The position numbers and the translations under genes were made by a program. The notes below the pieces were generated by a model. That model did no database searches and was not told the origin of the DNA. It was given only the letters and a program-made list of their open reading frames with translations. A DNA stretch of 58,671 nucleotides from a virus: IMG/VR virus record IMGVR_UViG_3300032323_001828, positions 1 through 58,671 of that record; one strand, written 5' to 3'. Shown here piece after piece: positions 1 through 9,267 of the stretch (position 1 is its first letter; the number at the start of each line of letters is the position of its first letter).

Positions 1-89
1 AAAGACGGCGAGTTGAATTGGTGCACCAGTTGTGCGTTGGCCGTAGAGGCAACAACACTGGCCAGAACACTTATTATTATTGTTTTCAT
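1..89 (-). CDS. csgF: probable curli assembly factor CsgF, N-terminal part
   Basis: The gene starts at an ATG at 89 behind the ribosome site TAGGAGCTAGA and runs off the left edge. The visible 29 residues are a Sec signal peptide ending in ANA and then QLVHQFNSPSF. This matches the start of mature CsgF, where E. coli has a QFxxPxF pattern. CsgF caps the outer-membrane CsgG pore in curli secretion, so the product would be secreted. Curli-type csgG/csgF genes have, to my recollection, been reported in pelagic myophages; csgG would be expected beyond the left edge. Only the N-terminus is available, so the family call is moderate. Confidence 0.55.
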   Translation of the reverse strand, partial: MKTIIISVLASVVASTANAQLVHQFNSPS

Positions 90-98
90 TCTAGCTCC

Positions 99-127
99 TA
101 GTAGTATTTACTAGAAATATACTACTA
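99..127 (-). promoter_or_regulatory. late promoter variant inside an inverted repeat
   Basis: On the minus strand AGTAAATAC (core 105..112) lies about 16 bases before the csgF ATG. The same variant precedes clpS. It sits within a 9-bp perfect inverted repeat (99..107 and 119..127). Promoter identity is inferred from similarity to TATAAATA. Confidence 0.5.
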
Positions 128-140
128 TTAAGTGCTGGCT

Positions 141-419
141 TTACGACTTGTTGATGATTTCGTCTTGAGCCATGCGCTCAGCTTCAATACTACGTCCACG
201 CAGGTGCAGGGTCACGTTGACTTTTTGATTGAGTCGGATCAAGTCGTTGTCCAACATGCGGATACGATCTATCAAGGCAATCAAGGTAGTATTGGCCTCG
301 CTTAATACCGGCTTGATTTCAGTAGTGGCCCATTTCCACACGTAGAAAATCAGGTATCCCATGCCACCAGCGGCCACTATGGGAAATCCATATTTGTTGA
401 TAAGTGTTACAATGTCCAT
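141..419 (-). CDS. small single-span membrane protein with coiled coil
   Basis: The product is 92 aa if it starts at ATG 419, one base after the stop of the preceding gene; an upstream in-frame start would overlap that gene more. It begins MDIVTLINKYGFPIVAAGG and has one membrane helix at about residues 8-30. A long heptad-like helix follows. It is a paralogue of the gene at 1081..1359: both have GFPI-x-AA then GY before the membrane span, and both have a C-terminal coiled coil. Function is unknown; size and topology would fit a holin-like or tail-associated membrane protein, but nothing proves either. Confidence 0.7.
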   Translation of the reverse strand: MDIVTLINKYGFPIVAAGGMGYLIFYVWKWATTEIKPVLSEANTTLIALIDRIRMLDNDLIRLNQKVNVTLHLRGRSIEAERMAQDEIINKS

Positions 420-420
420 G

Positions 421-615
421 TTATTTTTTCCAAGGTGAAGATAAGGTGCCACGTTCTATCTGTTCTATTTTTTCTTTCAACTCCCGATTGAGTTTGAGCC
501 AATCTCGACCATTCTTCAATGCTTCATCCAGGGTTAGCCAAACATACAGGCTGACGATCAAGGCCATGCTGCCCAGGATAAATCCAATGAAAGCATATGT
601 TACTTCTAAAGGCAT
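421..615 (-). CDS. small membrane protein
   Basis: A 64-aa protein with one N-terminal membrane helix (about residues 6-28) followed by a charged amphipathic helix rich in Glu, Lys and Arg. It starts inside the 3' end of the previous gene (overlap 606-615) and ends one base before the next start, so it belongs to a tightly packed small-gene operon. I recognise no family. Confidence 0.65.
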   Translation of the reverse strand: MPLEVTYAFIGFILGSMALIVSLYVWLTLDEALKNGRDWLKLNRELKEKIEQIERGTLSSPWKK

Positions 616-758
616 GCCACTACGCCCACAACAATACCAGCTACAAATGCTATCATGGCAAACTTGAAAACGTCACGATCGTGCCATACAGCCCGAGTGC
701 TTAGATGTTGTTTGGTATGATCAGGCAAGCTGTTGTACCAGTCTGTCCATTTATTCAT
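606..758 (-). CDS. 50-aa tail-anchored membrane protein
   Basis: The ORF begins MNKWTDWYNSLPDHTKQHL and ends in a C-terminal membrane helix (about residues 32-50, FAMIAFVAGIVVGVVACL). The start has the ribosome site GGAGAGAAAC and overlaps the upstream stop at 751. It is kept because both neighbours overlap it in normal phage fashion and because the hydrophobic tail is well formed. Function is unknown. Confidence 0.6.
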   Translation of the reverse strand: MNKWTDWYNSLPDHTKQHLSTRAVWHDRDVFKFAMIAFVAGIVVGVVACL

Positions 759-939
759 GTTTCTCTCCATCCTTTAAGAATTTTTCTAACGGATCTACTT
801 TGACCAACATGGCACGGCCATTGACGTTTTTAACTTGAAAATAGTCTCCGCTATGCCAGCCTAACCGATCTATGTTTAGTTCTTGGTCCAATAAAATCCT
901 GTTGGGTTCTAGGTCCCAGGTGTAATCACAGTACAACAT
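751..939 (-). CDS. hypothetical 62-aa protein
   Basis: A small, mixed-charge soluble protein (MLYCDYTWDLEPNRILLDQ at the start; a G-D-Y-F-x-V strand in the middle). Its start overlaps the previous gene by 14 bases and its stop overlaps the next start. Similar short 'GWHxGDxF' proteins occur in T4-like phages as far as I remember, with no assigned function. Confidence 0.6.
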   Translation of the reverse strand: MLYCDYTWDLEPNRILLDQELNIDRLGWHSGDYFQVKNVNGRAMLVKVDPLEKFLKDGEKHE

Positions 940-1081
940 CGGGTGCCTCTGGTCGGGGTGGTTGTTTGTCTAAAAACTTTACCAGTTGACGAGTTTTGAC
1001 TTCTTCGTCGTGCTGGGCCATGTACTGACGTATGATTTCTTCGTTGTTTTTGATGTAGTTCCAACGCTCTTGAGTATTCAT
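926..1081 (-). CDS. hypothetical 51-aa charged protein
   Basis: The ORF starts MNTQERWNYIKNNEEIIRQY and is hydrophilic and probably helical, with a proline-rich end (PPRPEAP). Its ATG overlaps the stop of the 1081..1359 gene by one base (TGATG), which supports coupled translation. A longer alternative-frame ORF over the same bases has low-complexity, implausible composition and was discarded. Function is unknown. Confidence 0.6.
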   Translation of the reverse strand: MNTQERWNYIKNNEEIIRQYMAQHDEEVKTRQLVKFLDKQPPRPEAPDVVL

Positions 1082-1359
1082 CAGTCTCTCCTAGCGTCGC
1101 TTTGTTCGGCACGAGCTATGCGATCCAGGTCAGGTTGTAGTCCTAACGCATGGCTAACTTTGGTGTCAATGCGCATGACGTCGTGATTCATTGCGGCCAC
1201 ACGCTTGTCCAGTGCGCCAATGATTCCGGCCATGCCTTTTACGCTAGATGTTACTCCAGCAAGAATAAACTTTAATGTTAGAAATACGAAGTATCCGGCT
1301 GCGATGGCAGCGGCTATTGGAAATCCTAGTTCTGCAACTAGCTTGAAAAATTCACCCAC
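1081..1359 (-). CDS. small single-span membrane protein, paralogue of 141..419
   Basis: A 92-aa protein starting MGEFFKLVAELGFPIAAAI. It has a membrane helix at about residues 11-34 and then a long helical region with regular hydrophobic spacing. It is the first gene of this small operon, behind the late promoter at 1395 and the ribosome site AAAAAGGAGC. The layout matches 141..419, so one arose by duplication or both are divergent copies. A lysis or tail role is possible; neither can be shown here. Confidence 0.7.
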   Translation of the reverse strand: MGEFFKLVAELGFPIAAAIAAGYFVFLTLKFILAGVTSSVKGMAGIIGALDKRVAAMNHDVMRIDTKVSHALGLQPDLDRIARAEQSDARRD

Positions 1360-1394
1360 TTTAGCTCCTTTTTAGAGTCTTGTTATTATGTGGG

Positions 1395-1402
1395 TATTTA
1401 TA
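1395..1402 (-). promoter_or_regulatory. T4-type late promoter TATAAATA
   Basis: An exact TATAAATA on the minus strand, 36 bases before the start of the 1081..1359 gene, with AAAAAGGAGC as the ribosome site. It most likely drives the small membrane-protein operon running down to csgF. Confidence 0.7.
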
Positions 1403-1407
1403 CTATT

Positions 1408-1758
1408 TTAATTTTTTAATATTACAGGTGTCCAAGTTTGGTCTAAAGGCATGTTTTTAAAAGATTCAATGCGGGTTTTTAGCTCCACATAAAAAGAATC
1501 TACTTCGCCTCCCCATTTGCCCATCAAGTGTTCTAGGGCTTGTTCACAATAATTCCAGTCTTGTTTGGCATAGTTTATGATGAGATTGGCATGTAGATCT
1601 TTGAGACTCTCAACGGCAGAAAGTTCTGCAATGGGTATCTGCTCAATCACACAACAAGCAGTATGCACAGACCCGTCTGGCAACTGAAAAGTGTCCAGGT
1701 CCAACACAGTGTATTTTTTGGCTATTTCTTCCAAATTCTCTTTAAATATTATGTTCAT
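1408..1758 (-). CDS. hypothetical 116-aa protein
   Basis: A soluble alpha/beta-looking protein beginning MNIIFKENLEEIAKKYTVLD and ending WTPVILKN. It is preceded by AGAGGATAGCAT as ribosome site. It is divergent from the phosphoesterase gene at 1784, with only 25 bases between the starts. I recognise no family motif; Trp/Tyr-rich patches (DWNYCEQ, GKWGGEV) might be useful for a profile search. Confidence 0.7.
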   Translation of the reverse strand: MNIIFKENLEEIAKKYTVLDLDTFQLPDGSVHTACCVIEQIPIAELSAVESLKDLHANLIINYAKQDWNYCEQALEHLMGKWGGEVDSFYVELKTRIESFKNMPLDQTWTPVILKN

Positions 1759-1783
1759 ATGCTATCCTCTGTAAATAGTTATC

Positions 1784-2569
1784 ATGACATTTGCTTTTGA
1801 TTTAATTTCCGACCTACACGTAGAAACATGGGATCAATTTGACTGGCACGGTCTGGCTACTAGTCCTTATTGTGTGGTGGCCGGTGATGTGGCACGAAAT
1901 AGAGAACGTTTACTTGGTGCGCTGGAACACCTGGGACAGTGCTATCCCGGCGGCGTATTCTATATTGATGGCAACGACGAGCATAAAGACTACTTTCATG
2001 ATCTAGGAGCCAGTTATAAAGATTTATACAAAGACATAGCAACTCTTCCAAATGTGGTTTATCTACAGGACAATGTTGTCATTGTAAACGGAGTTGCAAT
2101 CTTGGGAACCAATGGTTGGTGGACTTATGATTTTGATCCGTCTATTACTGTGGAAACTAGTATACAGTCCATACAAGATCATTTTGGAATTAGTTACAGT
2201 GATGCCAACAGTCTAAACGGCGTGGCCTACAACGATGCGGCTTATCTTATTAACAGTGTACGCAAACTGCAAACACACAAAGAAGTGTCTGCAATTGTAA
2301 TTGTTAGCCACACTGTGCCAGCACCTTGGCTGATAGCACACGACCCAGATTTAATCAACACCTGGCGATACAATGGCATGGGCAACAGTGAGATCTCCAG
2401 ATGCATCGATGCAGATACTGAAAATAAAATTAAAATGTGGTGTTTTGGTCACTACCACAGACCAGTGGATCAGTTTCTAGGTGGCATACAATATCTATCT
2501 AATCCACGCGGACGTGGTAACACTGAATGGTGTCAATCGGTCTATAACCCAAAGCGCATAGAAATATAA
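1784..2569 (+). CDS. calcineurin-like metallophosphoesterase
   Basis: A 261-aa enzyme of the binuclear metallophosphoesterase superfamily, which hydrolyses phosphoesters with two metal ions. The motif series is visible in order: D10-x-H12 (SDLH), G34-D35 (AGDV), GNDE at 63-66, H176 (VSH) and GHYH at 222-225. The third motif is GNDE; most family members have GNHE, so one active-site His is replaced by Asp, which may change substrate or activity. This is one of few plus-strand genes and shares a 25-base divergent gap with the 1408..1758 gene. The substrate is unknown. Confidence 0.88.
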   Translation: MTFAFDLISDLHVETWDQFDWHGLATSPYCVVAGDVARNRERLLGALEHLGQCYPGGVFYIDGNDEHKDYFHDLGASYKDLYKDIATLPNVVYLQDNVVIVNGVAILGTNGWWTYDFDPSITVETSIQSIQDHFGISYSDANSLNGVAYNDAAYLINSVRKLQTHKEVSAIVIVSHTVPAPWLIAHDPDLINTWRYNGMGNSEISRCIDADTENKIKMWCFGHYHRPVDQFLGGIQYLSNPRGRGNTEWCQSVYNPKRIEI

Positions 2570-2571
2570 AT

Positions 2572-2880
2572 CTAAATGGTTTCTGGTTCTAGTTTGATCT
2601 GTAGTGGATAACTGTTGCTGCGAGCCTGTACAGTAATCTCGATGCCTTTTTGCTCGGCTATTTCGTAGGGCAATACAGCCACCACAGCGCTGCCAGATTC
2701 ATGAATGTCTTTGGTAATCTGTATGGCTGTTTGCTCACTGTAGTTAAAAGAATCTACCAGTGTTTCTATCACAAACTCCATAGGAGTAGCGTTGTCATTG
2801 AGATAAATGATTTTGAACATGGGTGGCTCAGTGAGACCTTGATTGACCTGTGTTTTTGTAACTGTGCCGGCTTGTGACAT
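2572..2880 (-). CDS. clpS: ClpS, Clp protease adaptor
   Basis: A 102-aa protein matching ClpS over the whole core: PPMFKIIYLNDNATPMEFV aligns with the LND-x-x-TPMEFV signature. Then come the Q-A-x-Q-I and H-E-x-G elements and a terminal P-L helix. In bacteria ClpS binds N-degron substrates through the Asn/Asp of LND and a conserved His and delivers them to ClpA. A phage copy could redirect host N-end-rule degradation. It lies downstream of hsp20 behind its own late-type promoter and stem-loop. Its stop is three bases from the convergent phosphoesterase stop. Confidence 0.9.
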   Translation of the reverse strand: MSQAGTVTKTQVNQGLTEPPMFKIIYLNDNATPMEFVIETLVDSFNYSEQTAIQITKDIHESGSAVVAVLPYEIAEQKGIEITVQARSNSYPLQIKLEPETI

Positions 2881-2898
2881 TTCTAGTCCCTTTAGTGA

Positions 2899-2928
2899 AG
2901 TGGGGAATTTCTCCCCACTGTATTTACT
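2899..2928 (-). promoter_or_regulatory. late-type promoter plus 5' stem-loop of clpS
   Basis: On the minus strand AGTAAATA (2921..2928) is followed almost at once by a perfect 8-bp stem (2912..2919 with 2899..2906) around a 5-base loop. The ribosome site and the clpS ATG at 2880 follow. The layout copies that of hsp20. Confidence 0.55.
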
Positions 2929-2936
2929 ATATTATA

Positions 2937-3392
2937 TTATGATTCGTATGTGATAGCAATAGTTTTGGGCTTCATTGCTTCGGGAATATGGCGTTCTAAT
3001 CTGACAGTAAGAATACCGTCTTTATTAGTGGCACCAACAACCTCCACGTAGTCCATCAAGGCAAATGTGCGTATGAAACGACGAGCACTGATTCCTTGAT
3101 GTTCGTAGGTGTACCCTTCTGCCAATTCTGTGGTTTGTTTTTCTCCGGTAATGATTAAATTACCTTCGTTGACATTTACTTCAATTTCCCCTTGTGTAAA
3201 TCCAGCAACTGCTACCTCGATCAGATAGGTATGTTCGCCAGTTTTAATAACATTGTAGGGCGGGTAGTTGCCAGTGGTACCAACTGGATCGGACGCACGA
3301 TCAAATTGATCAATAATACGATCAAACAAGCGGTCAACACCAATTGAGTTACGATAGAAAGGACGCAGGTCCATAGCTGTGATTTTTGTCAT
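2937..3392 (-). CDS. hsp20: small heat-shock protein Hsp20 (IbpA-like)
   Basis: A 151-aa alpha-crystallin-type chaperone that holds unfolding proteins. The N-terminus RPFYRNSIGVDRLFDR is the IbpA-like start. The crystallin domain runs over about residues 42-140, and contains the A-x-x-x-G-(I/V)-L motif as NKDGILTVRL. Hsp20 is common in T4-like cyanophages and related marine phages, probably assisting virion assembly. The start has AAAGGAGAAAACA as ribosome site and a late promoter with a 5' stem-loop, pointing to late expression. Confidence 0.92.
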   Translation of the reverse strand: MTKITAMDLRPFYRNSIGVDRLFDRIIDQFDRASDPVGTTGNYPPYNVIKTGEHTYLIEVAVAGFTQGEIEVNVNEGNLIITGEKQTTELAEGYTYEHQGISARRFIRTFALMDYVEVVGATNKDGILTVRLERHIPEAMKPKTIAITYES

Positions 3393-3420
3393 TGTTTTCT
3401 CCTTTGTTAAGCAAGTGACA

Positions 3421-3461
3421 TACTGTGGACCCGAACATCGGCATCCACAGTATTATTTATA
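3421..3461 (-). promoter_or_regulatory. hsp20 late promoter with 5'-terminal hairpin
   Basis: TATAAATA (3454..3461, minus) is followed one base later by a 9-bp perfect stem, TACTGTGGA (3444..3452) with its partner at 3421..3429. A nested CCGA/TCGG stem lies in the loop. T4 late transcripts start about 5-7 bases after the octamer, so the mRNA should begin in this stem. A near copy lies at 5567..5645. Confidence 0.7.
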
Positions 3462-3484
3462 ACAGATCCTGTTGAATCTGTTGT

Positions 3485-5423
<1,939 letters not shown>

Positions 5424-5466
5424 TCTTGTTCCTTTTAAATATAAATGTATAATACCACAACAATAA

Positions 5467-5495
5467 ATTGTAACACACATAGAGACAGGTGTCAA
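5467..5495 (-). promoter_or_regulatory. sigma70-type promoter of groES-groEL
   Basis: Minus-strand TTGACA (5490..5495), 17-base spacer and TACAAT (5467..5472), with TGT just before the -10 (extended -10). It is 11/12 to consensus and lies 44 bases before the groES ATG. Host RNA polymerase could use it before late transcription begins. Confidence 0.8.
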
Positions 5496-5566
5496 CAACT
5501 ATTTGCAAGTGGTTGATAAAGTTGAATGTTGGATGAGTGACGCTAGGTCAGATGGTCGCAGATTTG

Positions 5567-5645
5567 CATGTGTTTTCTCCTTTTAAATAAGCAAGTAATA
5601 AGGTGGACCCGCACATCGGCATCCACAGTATTATTTATAACAGAT
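5567..5645 (-). repeat. second copy of the hsp20 leader (late promoter, hairpin, ribosome site)
   Basis: This stretch repeats 3390..3467: TATAAATA (5632..5639), then TACTGTGGATGCCGATGT and a ribosome site GGAGAAAACAC before ATG 5569. In this copy the outer stem is partly unpaired. The ATG opens only an 8-codon ORF (MQICDHLT, stop), and the next real gene is groES at 5423. The 243 bases 5424..5666 hold this copy, the groES promoter and nothing else I can see. Confidence 0.75.
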
Positions 5646-5666
5646 TAATTGGCAATGAACAAGAAA

Positions 5667-5888
5667 TTAGAACAATTTCTTGGGCAACTGTTGGTCTCGG
5701 AGTTTTTTACGCCATCTGGCACCAGCAGCACCTTTTTTACGTTTGCGTTCGGTGGTGGGTTTTTCATAAGTTTCACGAGCACGAAGTTCGTCCAGCAGAC
5801 CGGATTCTGAGATTTTTTTCTTGAATTTTCGTAGGGCCTGTTCTACTTTGCCTTCAACGACTTTAACCCCTCTTTTGTATTCTCTCAT
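5667..5888 (-). CDS. rpsU: ribosomal protein bS21
   Basis: A 73-aa basic protein with the S21 signature: an [22 protein letters not shown] segment followed by [15 protein letters not shown], ending in a Lys/Arg-rich tail. In bacteria bS21 sits near the anti-Shine-Dalgarno end of 16S rRNA and promotes initiation. Phage copies are known in aquatic phages and are thought to retune host ribosomes to phage mRNAs. The ATG overlaps the clpX stop (ATGA), so translation is coupled to clpX. A TAAATAC late-like element lies about 30 bases upstream inside clpX. Confidence 0.95.
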   Translation of the reverse strand: MREYKRGVKVVEGKVEQALRKFKKKISESGLLDELRARETYEKPTTERKRKKGAAGARWRKKLRDQQLPKKLF

Positions 5889-7084
5889 GAATTTTCTTCT
5901 AACAGTGTCATGGGTGTATTTACCTGGGTTTTATTGATAGTTACCTGCAGTATGTTGTTGTTGCGATATCTGTGCAAGTCAAACATGTGCGGCAACAATA
6001 CCCTTTCCAGTTCACTGTGTAACCCTCTAGCACCTGTGGAGGTTTTAAGTGTGCGTTCTGCTATCAACTCCAAACTTTCTTCGTCAAAATTCAAACTCAC
6101 CTGGTCCTGATCAAACAGCCACTTATACTGTGAAACAAAATTGCCTTTTATTTTGGAAAGAATATTGATCAACTGTGATTTTGTTAGAGCCTGTAAAGTT
6201 ACACAATTACTAAAACGTCCCACAAATTCTGGAATCATACCAAATCGTACCAAATCGTCTGGGGTCACTGGTTCATTTTTGCTTGTGTTGTCAGATGTAA
6301 TGTGTGCACCAAATCCCATGGCAGTGCCCTGTACACGATTTTGAATAATGCGATCCATGCCTACAAAAGCACCAGCAGCAATAAACAAGATATTACTGGT
6401 GTCTATTTCTACTGTTTCTGTGCTGTTTGTTTTTTTGGTACCAGCTGCTGGTATTCGACATTTGGTCCCTTCTACCAGCTTGAGCAAGGCCTGTTGTACG
6501 CCCTCCCCGGACACGTCTCTGCTGACTGTACTACTTTCACTGCGACGAGCAATTTTGTCAATTTCATCCAGAAATACAATTCCACGTTGACAACGTTCTA
6601 CATTGCCATCTGCGGCTGTGTACAGTCTGGTAATCATGCTTTCTACATCATCGCCCACATATCCAGCTTCAGTGAGACATGTGGCATCGGCAATCACAAA
6701 CGGTACGTCTAGATATTTGGCCACTGTGCGGGCCATCAAAGTTTTGCCAGTGCCGGTTGGGCCAATTATTAATATATTAGACTTGTCAATCTGATTGTCA
6801 GTCTTACTTATTCTTTTGTAATGATTGGCGATGGCCACACTCAGCACTCGTTTGGCCTGATCCTGGCCGATCAAATATTGGTCAAGGTAATTTTTAATGT
6901 CATGTGGATCTGGTGCCACCTTGGCACTGGTAGTTGATTGATCAACAATCTTGCCATGATTCAACAAATTGCTGCATAGATCCACACACTCGTTACATAT
7001 GGCTACCTTGTGACTCACAATCAGCTTGCCAACCCGATCCTTATGTTTGTCGCAAAAACTACAATGGTCAATAGTTATGGTCAT
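5885..7084 (-). CDS. clpX: ClpX, AAA+ unfoldase of ClpXP
   Basis: A 399-aa unfoldase with the whole ClpX architecture. The N-terminal zinc domain has C8, C11, C30 and C33. Walker A is GPTGTGKT and Walker B is VFLDEIDK. The pore-1 loop is GYVG, the pore-2 region is [13 protein letters not shown], and sensor 2 is GARGL. The ClpP-docking loop reads MGF where most ClpX has IGF (context GTAMGFGAH), a mild change that may still engage ClpP. No clpP is in the window, so host ClpP is the likely partner. It overlaps the membrane-protein gene by ATGA and is coupled to bS21 downstream. Confidence 0.96.
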   Translation of the reverse strand: MTITIDHCSFCDKHKDRVGKLIVSHKVAICNECVDLCSNLLNHGKIVDQSTTSAKVAPDPHDIKNYLDQYLIGQDQAKRVLSVAIANHYKRISKTDNQIDKSNILIIGPTGTGKTLMARTVAKYLDVPFVIADATCLTEAGYVGDDVESMITRLYTAADGNVERCQRGIVFLDEIDKIARRSESSTVSRDVSGEGVQQALLKLVEGTKCRIPAAGTKKTNSTETVEIDTSNILFIAAGAFVGMDRIIQNRVQGTAMGFGAHITSDNTSKNEPVTPDDLVRFGMIPEFVGRFSNCVTLQALTKSQLINILSKIKGNFVSQYKWLFDQDQVSLNFDEESLELIAERTLKTSTGARGLHSELERVLLPHMFDLHRYRNNNILQVTINKTQVNTPMTLLEENS

Positions 7085-8631
7085 GCTGATCTTGTGTTGT
7101 TTAATCTATTTTCTATACTGATCCGTTCAGCTTCGCTCAACAAGTCCAGATCATATTCACCTGTACCGATCTTGTTAATAAGATGATCAATGTATTGATC
7201 GTTATAAGCATATTGATCACTCAGAGACTTGTCTACTTCAATCCACGTGACACCGTTGAATTTGTATAGTCTACTGGGTAATTGATCTACTCGCAGGAAC
7301 ATGTCGCCTTTGACCGATTCAGTAGGAAAACTGGTTCCAAATCCGCGCATTTCACCTGTTGTACCCATTGACACATTGTCTGCTGTTGGCGCAAACTGAT
7401 TTTGAAATTCCGGAGCTTGCCACGGCAATTGGTCAATGATTCCTGCATTGAGCAAGCGTTCTTGATGTTTTATTGTATCGTGTGGATTGAGATCTTTCCA
7501 TGCTCTAATAACTTGTTTATCTTTGCTTTCTTGTTCGGTCTGTGTACCGGCACTCAGCGGAGCATGTTCTGCTTCGCTGTCTTTGATTACTAAATTTTTA
7601 GCACGAGACCACATGTTGTCCAGACCTGCCAGCACTGATTGTTTTTTGACTGGTTGTTCTTGGGGCGGTTCATATGTGCCAGTGTCAATAGCCTGTGCTG
7701 TTTGTCTTGCCTTGTCAAAAAATTCAGGAAATTCTGGATCAAATAGCGATTGTTTAGCTATGACCGGTCCGGTTGGCAAATCAGCTTGGGCGGTGTCTTT
7801 AATTTGTTTTATTTGATCATCAGTGAGTGGGCCATCGTCAGGTTCATACCTGGGTTCTGGTCTTTTTGCCTTGGAACTGCGTTCCCACTCAATACTTTTA
7901 GTAGCTGCTAACAATAGAGTCAACGCCAAGGGATCAAACACAATCACAATCAAGATGATCACCCATCGCACTGCCTTGTCCAACAGGTTGGCTTCGGGAC
8001 TGTCGCCATATATCAAGGCTGCAATATATTTGATTGGGCCCACTTCGGCTTCAACCTTGCGTACTTCGGCGGCTATGGGTGCTCGTTGATCATTCAGCGC
8101 TTGAATTTTTCGCTGTTCAGTGTCTATTTCTTTTAGTAATCTGTTGCGTTCTGTGGCCTGGCTACGACGCAATTGTGCAGCCCGATCGGCACCTTGTTCA
8201 CTGGTGCTGCGACTCATGGTTTGATCCACTGCACTATCCATCTGTGTCAGTGCCCGGCGTGCCATGTCTATATTGTCTCGTGCCTGTTTGATCTTTTCAT
8301 CGTAAATGGATATCTTTGCAATCACATCGCCCGACACCATGCTTTGATCACTATGTGCCTTTGACAAGAAGCCAAATACTCCCATACTGGTCAACAACAT
8401 GAGTATGGCCACAGCAGCACACAAGTATGCCTTGTACTGTACTTCGGCTCGGTCCCAATATTTGTGCAACCACAGAGTTGATACAATCTTGCCTACTTCT
8501 AGGCTACTGCCCAGGATCACAATGGGCCAAAATGCCGCGGCAAATATAGCCGTAAGGCCTAGTATGCTGTAATAAGCGGCACTGATTGATATGATCAGTG
8601 CGGTTGCAAGAGTTATTATTCCAAACCACAT
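7081..8631 (-). CDS. large membrane protein with central coiled coil
   Basis: A 516-aa protein with three N-terminal membrane helices (about residues 3-20, 25-48, 70-92). A long coiled coil follows (about 105-205), then a fourth membrane helix (about 220-245) and a hydrophilic C-terminal half. The C-terminus holds a short module (DMFLRVDQLPSRLYKFNGV) resembling segments of phage virion-associated proteins. Similar membrane/coiled-coil proteins of unknown role occur in T4-like marine phages. It is coupled to clpX by an ATGA overlap. It might be an inner-membrane or injected protein, but that is a guess. Confidence 0.75.
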   Translation of the reverse strand: MWFGIITLATALIISISAAYYSILGLTAIFAAAFWPIVILGSSLEVGKIVSTLWLHKYWDRAEVQYKAYLCAAVAILMLLTSMGVFGFLSKAHSDQSMVSGDVIAKISIYDEKIKQARDNIDMARRALTQMDSAVDQTMSRSTSEQGADRAAQLRRSQATERNRLLKEIDTEQRKIQALNDQRAPIAAEVRKVEAEVGPIKYIAALIYGDSPEANLLDKAVRWVIILIVIVFDPLALTLLLAATKSIEWERSSKAKRPEPRYEPDDGPLTDDQIKQIKDTAQADLPTGPVIAKQSLFDPEFPEFFDKARQTAQAIDTGTYEPPQEQPVKKQSVLAGLDNMWSRAKNLVIKDSEAEHAPLSAGTQTEQESKDKQVIRAWKDLNPHDTIKHQERLLNAGIIDQLPWQAPEFQNQFAPTADNVSMGTTGEMRGFGTSFPTESVKGDMFLRVDQLPSRLYKFNGVTWIEVDKSLSDQYAYNDQYIDHLINKIGTGEYDLDLLSEAERISIENRLNNTRSA

Positions 8632-8647
8632 AAGTTAATATTTACCG

Positions 8648-9058
8648 TTAATCCCAAGTCCTGTGTCGCTCGGATATCCATTCTTTGCCATCATAGTCCT
8701 CTATTTGCCAGTCTACATCAGCCGGAACACGCACCACCTTAAGACGTGCATGCTCACCATTGGCAGACTTACCTAGTTCCCTAATCAGAGTGACTAGTAT
8801 CGGGTCATCTCTTACAATGTCCTTGTCGTACCAGTGCTTACCGTTGACCATGATCATGGGACCATAACGTTCGGTACTGTGACGATCATTTCTAGGAACC
8901 AATGTGTAGGCGATCCGACTGCGTTCAAGATAGGCAATTTGTGCGTCTCTGCTGAGTCCAAATCCACCGTGTTGCGTATTGATCACAATGTCACGAAAAC
9001 CACGAAGATGTTCAATCAACAGGTCGTAATCAGGATTGGTCACTTCTTGCCTGGCCAT
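8648..9058 (-). CDS. conserved phage protein, 136 aa
   Basis: The sequence contains NGKHWYDKDI, RDDPILVTLIRELG and the ending EWISERHRTWD. I recognise this pattern from conserved proteins of T4-like phages with no assigned function. It looks soluble and acidic, with no membrane span. Its start lies inside the end of the 9040..9267 gene (19-base overlap). Confidence 0.75.
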   Translation of the reverse strand: MARQEVTNPDYDLLIEHLRGFRDIVINTQHGGFGLSRDAQIAYLERSRIAYTLVPRNDRHSTERYGPMIMVNGKHWYDKDIVRDDPILVTLIRELGKSANGEHARLKVVRVPADVDWQIEDYDGKEWISERHRTWD

Positions 9059-9267
9059 GTTTTACTAAACAAATTAAATTCTCGCTCATTTGTAATAATT
9101 CGACCTTCAAGACGATCCACACGTCGTTGTAGATTGATGGTGCGTATCAACAGCACAATCAAGGCCACTACCACAAGAGTGAAGGTCAGACCCCAACCGG
9201 CAATCATACCATAGGTTGCAAGCCAGAGATTATCTATCGCAGTGGTGAAGATATTAACAGTGTTCAT
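9040..9267 (-). CDS. small membrane protein with coiled coil
   Basis: A 75-aa protein whose start at 9267 (MNTVNIFTTAIDNLWLATYG) has the recurrent ribosome site GAGAAAAC. An upstream in-frame extension is disfavoured because it lies wholly inside the previous gene. One membrane helix (about residues 17-40) is followed by a heptad-bearing segment (INLQRRVDRLEGRIITNE). Function is unknown. Confidence 0.65.
   Translation of the reverse strand: MNTVNIFTTAIDNLWLATYGMIAGWGLTFTLVVVALIVLLIRTINLQRRVDRLEGRIITNEREFNLFSKTWPGKK

Noticed and set aside
909-1112. A 67-codon minus-strand ORF rich in Arg, Thr and Gln.
   Set aside because: Overlaps a better-coupled 51-aa ORF (926..1081) in another frame and has unlikely composition.
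3421-3461. RNA thermometer controlling hsp20 translation.
   Set aside because: The stem lies near the predicted transcript 5' end and does not pair with the ribosome site AAAGGAGAA, and there is no ROSE or FourU pattern.
5885-5930. Fusion of clpX and bS21 by readthrough.
   Set aside because: The ATGA overlap is an ordinary coupled stop/start and both products have normal ends.
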